Assembly: GCA_965656785.1 (NCBI GenBank)
Contig: CBFHLY010000010.1
Span: 1 to 64,000, forward strand
Direction of reading: 5' to 3'
DNA length: 64,000 nucleotides
From: JALQTD01 sp965656785
Lineage (GTDB): Bacteria; Bacteroidota; Bacteroidia; Flavobacteriales_D; Sanyastnellaceae
Positions 55,859 to 64,000 of this stretch are shown one piece after another; the first letter of the stretch is position 1, and each line of letters opens with the position of its first letter. Position numbers and translations under genes: made by a program. The notes beneath the pieces were generated by a model, which was not told where the DNA came from, searched no databases, and was given only the letters and a program-made list of their open reading frames with translations.

Positions 55859-56437
55859 ATGTTGTTCAATTGGGAAGAGTTTTTGAAAAGCACCATGGTC
55901 ATCTTCGCGGTGATCGACATCATCGGGAGCATTCCCATCATCCTTGACCTCAAGCGCAAGGTGGGGAACATCCATTCCGGTCGGGCCTCGCTGGTGGCGC
56001 TCGGGCTCATGCTCCTGTTTTTGTTCGTCGGGGAAGGCCTCATCAATTTCCTCGGCATTGACGTGAACAGCTTTGCTGTAGCGGGTTCGTTCATCATATT
56101 CTTCATGTCGCTGGAGATGATTTTGGGCGTGGAATTGTTCAAGCAGGATGCCCAAAGCATGAAGGCGGCCACCATTGTTCCCGTGGCGTTCCCCCTCATC
56201 GCAGGAGCGGGCAGCATGACGTCCATCTTGTCCTTGCGCGCGGAGTTTCACCAAATCAACATCGTCCTCGCGATCCTCGTCAACATCCTCTTGGTGTTCG
56301 TGGTGCTGCGGCTCACGGACCGCATCGGGCGACTGCTCGGTGATGGCGGCATCGTGGTCCTCCAAAAGGTCTTCGGCATCATCCTCCTGTCCATTGCGGT
56401 CAAGTTGTTTACATCCAACGTGACGCACCTGCTCTGA
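55859..56437 (+). CDS. MarC-family integral membrane protein
   Basis: 192 residues with six hydrophobic segments. FAVIDIIGSIPIILDLKRK and TIVPVAFPLIAGAGSMTSIL are the family's paired half motifs. MarC was once linked to antibiotic resistance, but its function remains undefined. Its stop overlaps the rnhA start by 1 nt. Confidence 0.9.
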   Translation: MLFNWEEFLKSTMVIFAVIDIIGSIPIILDLKRKVGNIHSGRASLVALGLMLLFLFVGEGLINFLGIDVNSFAVAGSFIIFFMSLEMILGVELFKQDAQSMKAATIVPVAFPLIAGAGSMTSILSLRAEFHQINIVLAILVNILLVFVVLRLTDRIGRLLGDGGIVVLQKVFGIILLSIAVKLFTSNVTHLL

Positions 56438-56907
56438 TGCCGCAAGTCATCGCCTACACCGATGGAGGGGCCAGCGGCAACCCCGGGCCGGGTGGGTTCG
56501 GAGTGGTGCTGATGAGCGGCCACCACCTGAAGGAAATCAGCCGGGCTTACCGACTGACGACGAACAACCGCATGGAGCTGCTCGCCGTCATCGCGGCGCT
56601 CGAGGCCCTGCGCCACCCGGGCACGCACATCGACATCCATTCGGATTCGAAGTATGTTGTGGATGCGATCACGAAAGGCTGGCTTCAGAATTGGGTTCGC
56701 AAAGGCTTCAAGGATCGAAAGAACCCGGACCTTTGGCGCCGATACCTCACCGCCGCCAAGCCCCATCACGTGCGGTTCCATTGGGTGAAGGGCCATTCGG
56801 GCGATCGCTACAACGAGCGGGCGGATCAACTCGCGGTCATGGCCTACAAGGAAGGCGTGCTCGAAACGGATGAGGGGTACGAGCGAAGCGTGGCGTCGCA
56901 AGGATGA
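56437..56907 (+). CDS. rnhA: Ribonuclease HI
   Basis: 156 residues. It cuts RNA in RNA-DNA hybrids. The catalytic acids are Asp9 (YTDGGASGNPG), Glu47 (NRMELLAVI), Asp70 (IHSDSKYVVDAI) and Asp130, with His120 in KGHSGDRYNERADQLA. The basic protrusion NWVRKGFKDRKNPDLWRR, the substrate-handle region, is complete. Confidence 0.97.
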   Translation: MPQVIAYTDGGASGNPGPGGFGVVLMSGHHLKEISRAYRLTTNNRMELLAVIAALEALRHPGTHIDIHSDSKYVVDAITKGWLQNWVRKGFKDRKNPDLWRRYLTAAKPHHVRFHWVKGHSGDRYNERADQLAVMAYKEGVLETDEGYERSVASQG

Positions 56908-56929
56908 CCGCGGAGGGGTGAACCTCCCG

Positions 56930-56937
56930 TATCTTTG
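56930..56937 (+). promoter_or_regulatory. -7 box of the acyl-CoA dehydrogenase gene
   Basis: TATCTTTG, 24 nt before the ATG at 56962. Confidence 0.55.
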
Positions 56938-56961
56938 TCCCCGAACTTAATTCCCGAAGCG

Positions 56962-58140
56962 ATGCGCACGGACAACTACGCTGGACACGACTACTACCAA
57001 TTGGACGAATGGCTGACCGAGGAGCACAAGCTCATCCGCGACACCGCGCGCGCATGGGTGAAGAAGGAGGTCAGTCCCATCATTGAGGACGCTGCGGAAC
57101 ATTGCGCGTTCCCGAAGCACTTGTTGCCCGGTTTGGGAGAGATTGGGGCATTTGGCCCGTACATTCCGGAGGAATACGGCGGAGCGGGTTTGGACCAAAT
57201 CAGCTACGGCCTCATCATGCAGGAACTGGAGCGTTGCGACAGCGGCCTGCGCTCCACGGCCTCGGTTCAGAGCTCGCTCGTGATGTACCCCATTTGGAAG
57301 TACGGATCGGAAGAACAGCGCAAGAAGTACCTCCCGAAGCTCGCTTCCGGTGAGTGGATGGGCTGCTTCGGACTCACCGAACCGGACCACGGATCGAACC
57401 CCGGAGGCATGACCACGAACTTCAAGGAGGACGGCGACCACGTCATCCTCAACGGGGCGAAGATGTGGATTTCGAACGCCCCGTTCGCCCAAGTGGCGGT
57501 GGTGTGGGCGAAGAACGAGGCGGGCCGCATCAAGGGCATCCTCGTCGAGCGCGGCATGGAAGGCTTTTCCACCCCGACCATGAAGGGGAAGTGGAGCCTC
57601 CGCGCTTCCGACACCGGGGAGCTCATTTTCGACAACGTGCGCGTGCCGAAGGAGAACATCCTCCCGGGACGCGATGGCTTGGGTGCGCCACTCAGCTGCC
57701 TCGACTCGGCACGATACGGCATTGCTTGGGGCGCCATCGGAGCCGCCCTCGACTGCTACGACGTCGCCTTGCAGTATTCGAAAGAACGCCAGCAGTTCGA
57801 CCGCCCCATCGGTGGATTCCAGTTGCAGCAGAAGAAGCTCGCGGAAATGATCACGGAAATCACGAAGGCGCAGCTGTTGACCTACCGGTTGGGCACCTTG
57901 CGCAATGAAGGCCGCGCCACCTCAGCGCAGATTTCCATGGCGAAGCGCAACAACGTGGAAACCGCCCTCCAAGTCGCCCGCGAAGCCCGCCAAATGCTGG
58001 GCGGAATGGGCATCACCGGCGAGTACCCCATCATGCGGCACATGATGAACCTCGAGTCGGTGGTGACCTATGAAGGCACCCACGACATCCACCTCCTCAT
58101 TACCGGATTGGACGTCACGGGACTCAACGCATTCACTTGA
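56962..58140 (+). CDS. Glutaryl-CoA dehydrogenase-like acyl-CoA dehydrogenase
   Basis: 392 residues from MRTDNYAGHDYY. FAD-binding and substrate motifs include GCFGLTEPDHGSNPGGM and KMWISNAPFAQVAVVWAK. The catalytic base is Glu371 (VVTYEGTHDIH), and Arg97 in SGLRSTASVQSS corresponds to the carboxylate-binding Arg94 of human glutaryl-CoA dehydrogenase. Both are hallmarks of that enzyme, which oxidises and decarboxylates glutaryl-CoA to crotonyl-CoA at the end of lysine and tryptophan breakdown. It stands alone, with its own -7 box. Confidence 0.9.
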   Translation: MRTDNYAGHDYYQLDEWLTEEHKLIRDTARAWVKKEVSPIIEDAAEHCAFPKHLLPGLGEIGAFGPYIPEEYGGAGLDQISYGLIMQELERCDSGLRSTASVQSSLVMYPIWKYGSEEQRKKYLPKLASGEWMGCFGLTEPDHGSNPGGMTTNFKEDGDHVILNGAKMWISNAPFAQVAVVWAKNEAGRIKGILVERGMEGFSTPTMKGKWSLRASDTGELIFDNVRVPKENILPGRDGLGAPLSCLDSARYGIAWGAIGAALDCYDVALQYSKERQQFDRPIGGFQLQQKKLAEMITEITKAQLLTYRLGTLRNEGRATSAQISMAKRNNVETALQVAREARQMLGGMGITGEYPIMRHMMNLESVVTYEGTHDIHLLITGLDVTGLNAFT

Positions 58141-58191
58141 TGTTGTGTGTAACTCATTGATTAGCATTTAAGAAGAAAGTCAGGTCTGGTG

Positions 58192-58199
58192 TAACTTTG
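58192..58199 (+). promoter_or_regulatory. -7 box of the DUF6089 gene
   Basis: TAACTTTG, 26 nt before the ATG at 58226. Confidence 0.55.
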
Positions 58200-58225
58200 G
58201 CATTGAATTCATCGTATTCAAGGCC

Positions 58226-59167
58226 ATGGGACTACTTAATCGCCTCCGGAATGTTGTGACGTTGGGGCTGGTTTCTGCCATGTTGATGTTGCTCAATGAG
58301 CAGCTTCATGCGCAAGGAAGAAGCTATGGATTGGGAATTGGCACCTCGCACTATGTCGGCGACTTAGGGGGGTCAGCCTCAATCGCTCCGTGGAAAACCA
58401 CCAGCATGCGGGCTTCACGGCTGGCCATTTCTGGATTTGTGGAATTTCCGACGGAAGGCCGCTGGCAAGTGCACACGGGATTGAGCTTCATTCAGTTGTA
58501 CGGCGATGATCGGTTTGCAGACAGCCCGACGCGCGTCGCGCGCAATTTGCACTTCAAGAGTTCGGTTTGGGAAGCTTCGGCTCGGGGCCAATTCAAGTTT
58601 TGGGACCGGCCGCGCCATTGGAACCGCAGCGCGGGTTCGCGTGGCTACGTGTTCTTGGGCATCGGGGCCTTCACGTACAACCCGAAATCGCGGGTGCGTT
58701 CGGATTCGAACGACATCAGCAACCCGATTTGGTATTCCCTTCGCGAATTGACGACGGAAGGCCAGGAGGAACCGTACAGCCTCATCGCGTTTTCGATGCC
58801 CATGGGCATTGGGTTCGATTGGAATTTGACGGGCGGATGGCAAGTCGGTTGCGAGATCAATTGGCGGTACACGACGACGGATTACTTGGACGACGTCTCG
58901 GGGAATTACGCAGATCCGAGCCAACTGTCCGAGCTGGGTGCCCTCTTGAGTTCGCAATCGAATGCTTACAGCACGGCCATTGCGGGGCCAACGGGAGGGA
59001 CGGTCGCAAACCACCAGTACCACGTCGGGGGAGTTCCGAGGGGAAACCCCGATTCGCGGGATGGGTTTGGCACGATTCAATTCACCTTGTCGCGTCCGGA
59101 CGCCTCATTGCGTTCCCGCCCCGGTTCGTGGGTCGGGCAGTTCCGTCGCCGCGGATTTTTCCGTTGA
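58226..59167 (+). CDS. Outer-membrane beta-barrel, DUF6089 (PorG-like) family
   Basis: 313 residues. A signal peptide (VVTLGLVSAMLMLLNEQLHA) precedes GLGIGTSHYVGDLGG, the DUF6089 start motif in which a Y-x-GD-L follows the first strand. Barrel strands and YVFLGIGAFTYNPKSR and IGFDWNLTGGWQVGCEINWR follow. PorG, an outer-membrane T9SS component, belongs to this family, but paralogues of other function are common, so PorG identity is not assured. The C-terminus is rich in Arg and not barrel-like. Confidence 0.78.
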   Translation: MGLLNRLRNVVTLGLVSAMLMLLNEQLHAQGRSYGLGIGTSHYVGDLGGSASIAPWKTTSMRASRLAISGFVEFPTEGRWQVHTGLSFIQLYGDDRFADSPTRVARNLHFKSSVWEASARGQFKFWDRPRHWNRSAGSRGYVFLGIGAFTYNPKSRVRSDSNDISNPIWYSLRELTTEGQEEPYSLIAFSMPMGIGFDWNLTGGWQVGCEINWRYTTTDYLDDVSGNYADPSQLSELGALLSSQSNAYSTAIAGPTGGTVANHQYHVGGVPRGNPDSRDGFGTIQFTLSRPDASLRSRPGSWVGQFRRRGFFR

Positions 59168-59174
59168 ACGCCCG

Positions 59175-59203
59175 GGAAGCGGTCCGAACTCGGACCGCTT
59201 TGT
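59175..59203. terminator. Bidirectional terminator
   Basis: Hairpin AAGCGGTCCGA / TCGGACCGCTT with T-rich and A-rich flanks in the 36-bp gap between convergent genes. Confidence 0.8.
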
Positions 59204-59983
59204 TTACGACCAAGTGAAGTCGTCGGCGTCGAGGAGCACCGGGAATTTTGCCCGGAATTCCGTGAGCGCTGCGGCTTCCCATCGGCTCCCGAACCAACCG
59301 ATTTCCAGCACCTCCTGACCGCGGCCGTAAGGGTCGATGCACGCGCTTCGGCCATCGTGGTGCACGCCGTTTCCATCCGCGCCTAACCGGTTCACTCCGA
59401 TGCAATGCGCTTGGTTCTCGATTGCGCGCGCCCGCAACAAAATGGCCCACGCATCGGAGCGCACCGCAGGCCAATTGGCCACCACGACCACGCCATCGTA
59501 CAGATCAGCCCGATGATTGCGGGCGAATACCGGGAACCGCAGGTCGTAGCACGTGAGCAGCAGCAAACGCCACCCCTGCCATTCCACGATGACGCGTTCC
59601 GCGCCGGGCGTGTAGTGCATTTGCTCGCCTGCGAAGGTGAAGGCGTGCCGTTTGTCGTAGAACCGGAATCGACCGCTGGGTTCTACCGCGTAATGGCGGT
59701 TGCGGAAGTGCGCGCCCTCCCGGACGCTCAGGCTGCCGCAAACCAAAGCTCCCGTCTCGGCGGCCCAACGCTGCATGGCCGCGAATGCCGGTCCGTCTTC
59801 CGCGGGTTCCGCGAAGCGTTCCGGCTGCATGGTGAACCCCGTTGACCACATTTCGGGGAGGACCAACACATCGGCGTCGGCCGGGGCAAGGGCGAATTGG
59901 GCTTCGAACGCGGCCAGGTTCGCGTCAGGGGATTCCCAAACCAGCGGGGTTTGGAGGCCGTGAACGTGGAGCGCAGCCTTCAT
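59204..59983 (-). CDS. Omega-amidase / nitrilase-superfamily hydrolase (YafV-like)
   Basis: 259 residues. The Glu-Lys-Cys triad is Glu44 (LPEMWSTGF), Lys111 (YDKRHAF) and Cys145 (LLTCYDLRFP). YafV-type enzymes hydrolyse the omega-amide of alpha-ketoglutaramate or ketosuccinamate. The upstream gene is an aminotransferase of the methionine/glutamine type, and the two overlap by 4 nt. Together they fit the transaminase-omega-amidase route that makes transamination with glutamine irreversible. Confidence 0.88.
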   Translation of the reverse strand: MKAALHVHGLQTPLVWESPDANLAAFEAQFALAPADADVLVLPEMWSTGFTMQPERFAEPAEDGPAFAAMQRWAAETGALVCGSLSVREGAHFRNRHYAVEPSGRFRFYDKRHAFTFAGEQMHYTPGAERVIVEWQGWRLLLLTCYDLRFPVFARNHRADLYDGVVVVANWPAVRSDAWAILLRARAIENQAHCIGVNRLGADGNGVHHDGRSACIDPYGRGQEVLEIGWFGSRWEAAALTEFRAKFPVLLDADDFTWS

Positions 59984-61170
59984 GATCCAGCGAGGCGGCG
60001 CAGGCGTTCGATGGCCAGGTCGAGGGTGTCGGGCTGCTTGGCAAAGCAAACGCGGATGCGCGTGGACTCGGTGCGCAACGGGTGGCTGGGGTCGTAAAAG
60101 GACGAGAGCGGAATGGTGGCTATTCCTTGGGGTGCGCGGGTCCAGTCGCGCACGACGTCCTGATCGGAACCGGAGTGAAACGCGGCGTAGTCGAGGACTT
60201 GGAAGTAGCCGCCTTCCGCCGGAGCAAAGGACCAAGCCGTGTCCCGCAATCCAGCGCACAGGCGGTTGCGCAGCGCGGAGTAGGTGCTGGCGAGTTCGGC
60301 GAGGTGGGTTTGGCCTGCCTCCTGCGAAAGGAACTCGGCGATGCCCGCTTGGAACGGCGCGCCCGTCGAGAAGACGTCGTACTGGTGCACCTTTCGGACC
60401 TCGGCCATCAAAGCGGCCGGCCCCGCGAGCCATCCGATTTTCCAACCGGTGGCGTGCAGGACTTTACCGAACGAGCCCGCGATGAGCGTGCGCGCCGCCA
60501 GCGCGGGATGGTGAGCCGCGCTCAGCGCCTCCCGCCCGTCGTGGACGATGGGGCCATAGACCTCGTCGCTCAGGACGATGGCGTCGCTGCCGTCGAGGCA
60601 GCGATGCAGTTCCTCGAGGTCTTCGCGTCCCCACGTCGCCCCGGTGGGGTTGTGCGGCGAGTTGACCACGACCATCCGCGTGTGGCGGCTGAGCATGGTC
60701 CGAAGGCCTTGGTAATCCAAATCGTAATCCGGCAAATTCCGCTCCAGCCGACGAACCGTTCCGCCAGCAAGGCGCACCACCGGCGCGTACAGGTCATACG
60801 CGGGCTCCATGATGATGACTTCGTCGCCTTCGCTCACCAGGGCCATGATGGCCGCAAAGAGCACCGACGACGCTCCCGCCCCGATGGTGATTTCATCCGC
60901 GGGGTGATAGGTCGTTCCGGTCCGCTGCTCGCAATCGGCCGCAATCCATTCGCGCAAGCGGATGTTCCCGGCCATGGGAGCGTACTGGTTCGCCCCGCTT
61001 TCCATGGCGCGCGCAACCGCTTGTCGCAAGGCGGCTGGGGGGGCGAGATCCGGGAAACCTTGGGCCACGTTCAGGGCTCCGTGCTCGCTGGCCAACGCAG
61101 ACATTTCGGTGAAGATGGTGGTGCCCACTTGGGGCAATTTCGACGCAGGAGCGCTACCGGGAAAATCCAT
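59980..61170 (-). CDS. Methionine/glutamine-type aminotransferase (YbdL-like)
   Basis: 396 residues from the ATG at 61170 (MDFPGSAPASKLPQVGTTIF). A class I PLP aminotransferase with ITIGAGASSVLFAA, MVVVNSPHNPTGATW and DEVYGPIVHDG; the PLP lysine is Lys236 in GSFGKVLHATGWKIGW. The family includes YbdL and the kynurenine aminotransferase/glutamine transaminase K group, so it could also act on kynurenine. It is 1 nt from porZ upstream and overlaps the omega-amidase gene downstream. Confidence 0.88.
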   Translation of the reverse strand: MDFPGSAPASKLPQVGTTIFTEMSALASEHGALNVAQGFPDLAPPAALRQAVARAMESGANQYAPMAGNIRLREWIAADCEQRTGTTYHPADEITIGAGASSVLFAAIMALVSEGDEVIIMEPAYDLYAPVVRLAGGTVRRLERNLPDYDLDYQGLRTMLSRHTRMVVVNSPHNPTGATWGREDLEELHRCLDGSDAIVLSDEVYGPIVHDGREALSAAHHPALAARTLIAGSFGKVLHATGWKIGWLAGPAALMAEVRKVHQYDVFSTGAPFQAGIAEFLSQEAGQTHLAELASTYSALRNRLCAGLRDTAWSFAPAEGGYFQVLDYAAFHSGSDQDVVRDWTRAPQGIATIPLSSFYDPSHPLRTESTRIRVCFAKQPDTLDLAIERLRRLAGS

Positions 61171-61171
61171 G

Positions 61172-63601
61172 TCAGCGGGTGATGGCGAGTTTTGTGACGC
61201 CTCCGGATTTCCCTTTGGCATCGGTCACAAAGATGAGGTAAACCCCGAAAGGAACCGGATGGCCGTGGGCATCGAGCCCATCCCAAACCGCCCGGCCACC
61301 TTGCGATTCCAATGTGGCGATCCACCGTCCGCCCGCGTCCGTGATGTGAACGGTTGAGCCGTAAGCGCAGCCGTCCACCGTGATGGGACCGTCGAAATCG
61401 GCGCGCACCGGGTTGGGGAAGACGGTGAGTTCGTCGATGATGGGAACGAAATTGGTCGCATCCCCCATGCGGCTCACCAGCCCTTTTTCCGTGCCGAAGA
61501 ACACGGTGCCGTTGCCGTGGTTGATGGCAACGTCGAAGACGTTATCGCTCAGCAGCGGGCTGTTTTCGGTCGTGAAATGCGCCACCTGCGACAGGCCATC
61601 GGCTTCGATGAGGTAGGCACCGCTCGTTTGCGTGGCGATCCATTTGCGGTTGCCGCCGTCGATGCAGATGCTTGTAACGGATTCGGTTTCAAGGAGGTAT
61701 TGGAAGTTTCCATCTTGTTGAATCAAGATTTGGCTGGCCAAATCCCCATCAAACCCCGACTCGAACACCGCGGAAGGCAAGTAAATCACCGCCGGCCCCG
61801 CTTCGGTTCCCAACCAAATCTCCCCATCGAGGTCTTCCTCCAAGCACAGCACGTTGTCCGACGGCAGCGCGGAATTTTCCTTGGTCAACACACGCCAGTC
61901 GTCGTCCGATACGTCGTTCGGCGTACCCGCTGGGTCGTACACCAAGACGCCGCCACCGCGCGGAATCACCGCCCAAATGTAGCCGTTCCGCGCAGCAAGC
62001 ACCTGTTCCAGAAACCCATCGGTCCCGAGCGCGTTACCGACATCGAGGGCCGTCCATTCGCCCTCGGCCGTCAACACGTGCAACGGGTCATCCGCGAAGG
62101 CGTTGGTGACCCATAAGTTCCCCTCGGCATCGAAGTCCAACCCGCCCACTCCCGTGCGCAACGATCCCCCGAAGTTGGCGGCTTGGAGGGTGCTGTTGGC
62201 GGGGGTGTGGTGGTCGGCGATGGCGCCGTCGCGCAGCTCGAAAACGCCGTCCTCCCACGATCCGAAACAGACGTGGGTGGGGTCGAGCGGGTCGATTGAA
62301 ACGGCCATGAAATCGCGGACGCCCAACACGTCGTTGGACCCTTCGCCGGGTTCAAGATGCAACCACGACCCATTCACTTGGCCGAACATGCCGTGCTCGT
62401 AATACAAGTTGGTCCACGTAGCGTCCACCCCCCCGGAAGCGACCCAACACGCGTCGTTCCAGCAGTCGATGTGGCGCACCGTGGCCACTGGCGGTCCATC
62501 GGGAGCCCAGCTGGCATCCCGCGGTTCATCGAACAAATCCATGCGCAGCAACCCGCCGTTGGCGTTGGCGATGTACAGGTCCCGAAAGGAGCGCACCCCT
62601 TGCGCATCGATGGCGGGGTGGAAGACCATGTCGCGCACCCGCAGCGGTTCACCGCCCGCCGAAAAGTCCAACTTGATGGCATTGAAATCCGCATCGTACT
62701 GCCGAATGGCGTTCCAATCGGCCACCGCCAGCCGCCACCCGGAGTCGTCGGTTCCCGTCGCGATTCCGGCCACCGTGATGCCTTCGTAATCCGGTAAGGG
62801 TTGCCAAAGTCCCCCGATTCGCACCCACACCTGATGCGCGGGTTCGTTCTCCGCATCGTACCAATGCACAATGGGTTCGCCATCGGGTGTAAAGGCCAAA
62901 TCCAAGTACTCCCCATCCTCCACCGGCACATCGGCCCACCGCGTCCACGCATCCTGCGAAGACAGGAACGGATGGCTCACCGTCGCCTCAAAAATCCCTG
63001 CATCGGTGGCGGCCACCCAGCTCTCGCCTTGCCGAACCAACGCGTGCACATCGCGCGGATTGCCGCTTCCTTGCGGGTACCACGTGTCGACCACGTAACG
63101 CGCGTCCGCTTCCAGGGCCACGAGCCCGAAGCCGCAGGCCGCCACCACCCGCCGGTCGGCAAACGGGCCGCTGAAGGCGTTGATGGCCTTGTTCCCCGTC
63201 AGGTTGCTGTCCCGGATGTCCGTCAGCGTGAACGCCACCGAACCGTCGGGTGCCACCCAGTCGATGAGGCCATCTGCGTAACCGATGAGCACGAGCTCCG
63301 ACTCCGGATCCCAGCCCAGCGCCGTGGGGCTGGAACCGGAAAGGCCCGTGACCGTCGACCACGTGGTCAGCGTTCGGTCGTCGAGCCGGTAGATGAAGAC
63401 GGCGTTTGCGGTCCGGGTGGCCCAGAATCCCGCTTCGCCCCCCGGGCCGCAATAGACGGTCTCCTCGGCCTCGCTATAGGGAAGGTGATCTTCCCAGCTG
63501 CCCACGGGGATTTGGCCAGAAAGGGCGGCGGCTTGAATCAGCGCAATCCACAAGAAAAACGGACGGATCAGGGGCATGGCCTTCAGTTTACGCAACTCCA
63601 T
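61172..63601 (-). CDS. porZ: T9SS protein PorZ
   Basis: 809 residues. The start at 63601 (MELRKLKAMPLIRPFFLW) is chosen because a -7-like box stands 6 nt before it; MPLIRPFFLW at 63577 is an alternative. After the signal comes IPVGSWEDHLPYSEAEE, the PorZ opening, then a beta-propeller with TVTGLSGSSPTALGWDP, LIGYADGLIDWV and later ENSALPSDNVLCLEEDLDG and ENSPLLSDNVFDVAI. The end is a T9SS sorting domain (VFPNPVRADFDGP, WDGLDAHGHPVPFGVYLIFV). PorZ is a surface part of the attachment complex that delivers anionic LPS to T9SS cargo. Confidence 0.93.
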   Translation of the reverse strand: MELRKLKAMPLIRPFFLWIALIQAAALSGQIPVGSWEDHLPYSEAEETVYCGPGGEAGFWATRTANAVFIYRLDDRTLTTWSTVTGLSGSSPTALGWDPESELVLIGYADGLIDWVAPDGSVAFTLTDIRDSNLTGNKAINAFSGPFADRRVVAACGFGLVALEADARYVVDTWYPQGSGNPRDVHALVRQGESWVAATDAGIFEATVSHPFLSSQDAWTRWADVPVEDGEYLDLAFTPDGEPIVHWYDAENEPAHQVWVRIGGLWQPLPDYEGITVAGIATGTDDSGWRLAVADWNAIRQYDADFNAIKLDFSAGGEPLRVRDMVFHPAIDAQGVRSFRDLYIANANGGLLRMDLFDEPRDASWAPDGPPVATVRHIDCWNDACWVASGGVDATWTNLYYEHGMFGQVNGSWLHLEPGEGSNDVLGVRDFMAVSIDPLDPTHVCFGSWEDGVFELRDGAIADHHTPANSTLQAANFGGSLRTGVGGLDFDAEGNLWVTNAFADDPLHVLTAEGEWTALDVGNALGTDGFLEQVLAARNGYIWAVIPRGGGVLVYDPAGTPNDVSDDDWRVLTKENSALPSDNVLCLEEDLDGEIWLGTEAGPAVIYLPSAVFESGFDGDLASQILIQQDGNFQYLLETESVTSICIDGGNRKWIATQTSGAYLIEADGLSQVAHFTTENSPLLSDNVFDVAINHGNGTVFFGTEKGLVSRMGDATNFVPIIDELTVFPNPVRADFDGPITVDGCAYGSTVHITDAGGRWIATLESQGGRAVWDGLDAHGHPVPFGVYLIFVTDAKGKSGGVTKLAITR

Positions 63602-63607
63602 ACGCTG

Positions 63608-63615
63608 CAAAGTTC
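63608..63615 (-). promoter_or_regulatory. -7-like box of porZ
   Basis: GAACTTTG on the minus strand, 6 nt before the ATG at 63601; one base deviates from TAnnTTTG. Confidence 0.4.
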
Positions 63616-63640
63616 GGGTTATTGTGCCCAAATCGGCGGT

Positions 63641-64000
63641 TCATCCCGCTTGGTTCCATCGGAAGGCATCCGCGCCCTGCGATTCCAGCCGATCCAGGGC
63701 CGCCTCGCTCGCGAGCCGGTAGACGAATCCCCGCCGCGTGGGCACCCATTCCACGATGCCCCAAACCACCAACAAGCTCAGCAGGTCTTCCGCATCTTCA
63801 GGGTGCAGTCGGCCCTTGCGCATGACGTGCTTAAAGTGCAGGGTTTTGCCCTCTCGCCACGCACGGAACACCTTGCCGATGTACTGGTCGTAGTGGAATT
63901 CCGGGCGTTCGGCCCGCATTTCGTATTGCCACACCTTGACCAAAACCGGATTCGCCTTCAAGTTCTCGTCGCCCCGTCGCAAGAACGCCTGCCACCGGTC
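63641..64000 (-). CDS. Unknown protein, C-terminal part (5' end outside window)
   Basis: The minus-strand frame is open from the right edge (reading DRWQAFLRRGDENLKANPVL) to a stop at 63641, giving at least 119 residues, so the start probably lies outside. It is rich in Arg, Trp and Glu (WQYEMRAERPEFHYDQYIGK, LHPEDAEDLLSLLVVWGIVE), has no signal or membrane segment, and resembles a winged-helix-like end, which is weak inference. A TTG at 63982 is unlikely to be its start. It is followed by porZ after 39 bp. Confidence 0.55.
   Translation of the reverse strand, partial: DRWQAFLRRGDENLKANPVLVKVWQYEMRAERPEFHYDQYIGKVFRAWREGKTLHFKHVMRKGRLHPEDAEDLLSLLVVWGIVEWVPTRRGFVYRLASEAALDRLESQGADAFRWNQAG

Noticed and set aside
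46471..56907. HNH protein and RNase HI as signs of a prophage
   Set aside because: No capsid, portal, terminase, integrase or tail gene is nearby; RNase HI is chromosomal and lies in a purN-marC-rnhA run.

Overview
The window comes from a GC-rich member of the Bacteroidota, most likely a Flavobacteriales-like marine lineage; the rank below phylum is inference. The evidence is threefold. Several large secreted proteins end in type IX secretion (T9SS) sorting domains or a gliding-motility CHU_C domain. T9SS machinery is present (PorZ, a PorG-like DUF6089 barrel). Bacteroidota-type -7 boxes (TAnnTTTG or TAnnTTCG) precede many genes, and Shine-Dalgarno sequences are rare. I see no rRNA, tRNA, intact transposon, prophage or CRISPR array.

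Layout. 1-1536: end of a repeat-rich surface protein and a small dockerin-like secreted protein. 2070-6543 (minus): rplU, rpmA, serS, a lipoprotein and a TPR protein. 6631-9097: a DMT transporter, an HMA-type lipoprotein and heme A synthase. 9165-12595 (minus): ribonucleotide reductase nrdB-nrdA. 13103-16459: secA. 16463-20614: small enzymes (DUF1569, DUF72, ComF, free methionine-R-sulfoxide reductase) and an Ig-like lipoprotein. 20614-25042: a CHU_C surface protein, a TrkA/KtrA-type protein, kynureninase and a UbiA-like membrane protein. 25149-32246: glycine dehydrogenase and two tandem T9SS cargo proteins. 32436-36337 (minus): an unusual redox operon. 36388-39762: a GH3 protein, uridine kinase, an ArsC/Spx-like protein and a second DMT transporter. 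39795-47882: an accessory, visibly less GC-rich stretch with a gene relic, a pair of membrane-anchored HTH regulators, a FISUMP surface protein, an HD hydrolase with an unknown partner, and an HNH-HIT pair. 47923-58140: 3-hydroxyanthranilate dioxygenase, a Cys-rich T9SS cargo, a DUF2723 membrane protein, purN, MarC, RNase HI and a glutaryl-CoA-dehydrogenase-like enzyme. 58226-64000: DUF6089 barrel, omega-amidase, aminotransferase, PorZ and a partial gene.

The strongest candidate for something new is the 32436-36337 operon. Its first gene fuses a flavin reductase and a plant-type [2Fe-2S] domain, through one membrane helix, to a periplasmic pentaheme cytochrome. It is followed by an outer-membrane barrel, a monoheme DUF3365-like protein and a small His-rich membrane protein. 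Together they look like a path from a cytosolic donor across the inner membrane to the periplasm or beyond. Just downstream lies an 84-bp structured element with perfect 17-bp terminal inverted repeats. A second theme is that many genes have the -7 box only 4-8 nt before the start codon, which predicts leaderless mRNAs. Kynureninase, 3-hydroxyanthranilate dioxygenase and glutaryl-CoA dehydrogenase are scattered pieces of tryptophan catabolism or NAD synthesis.
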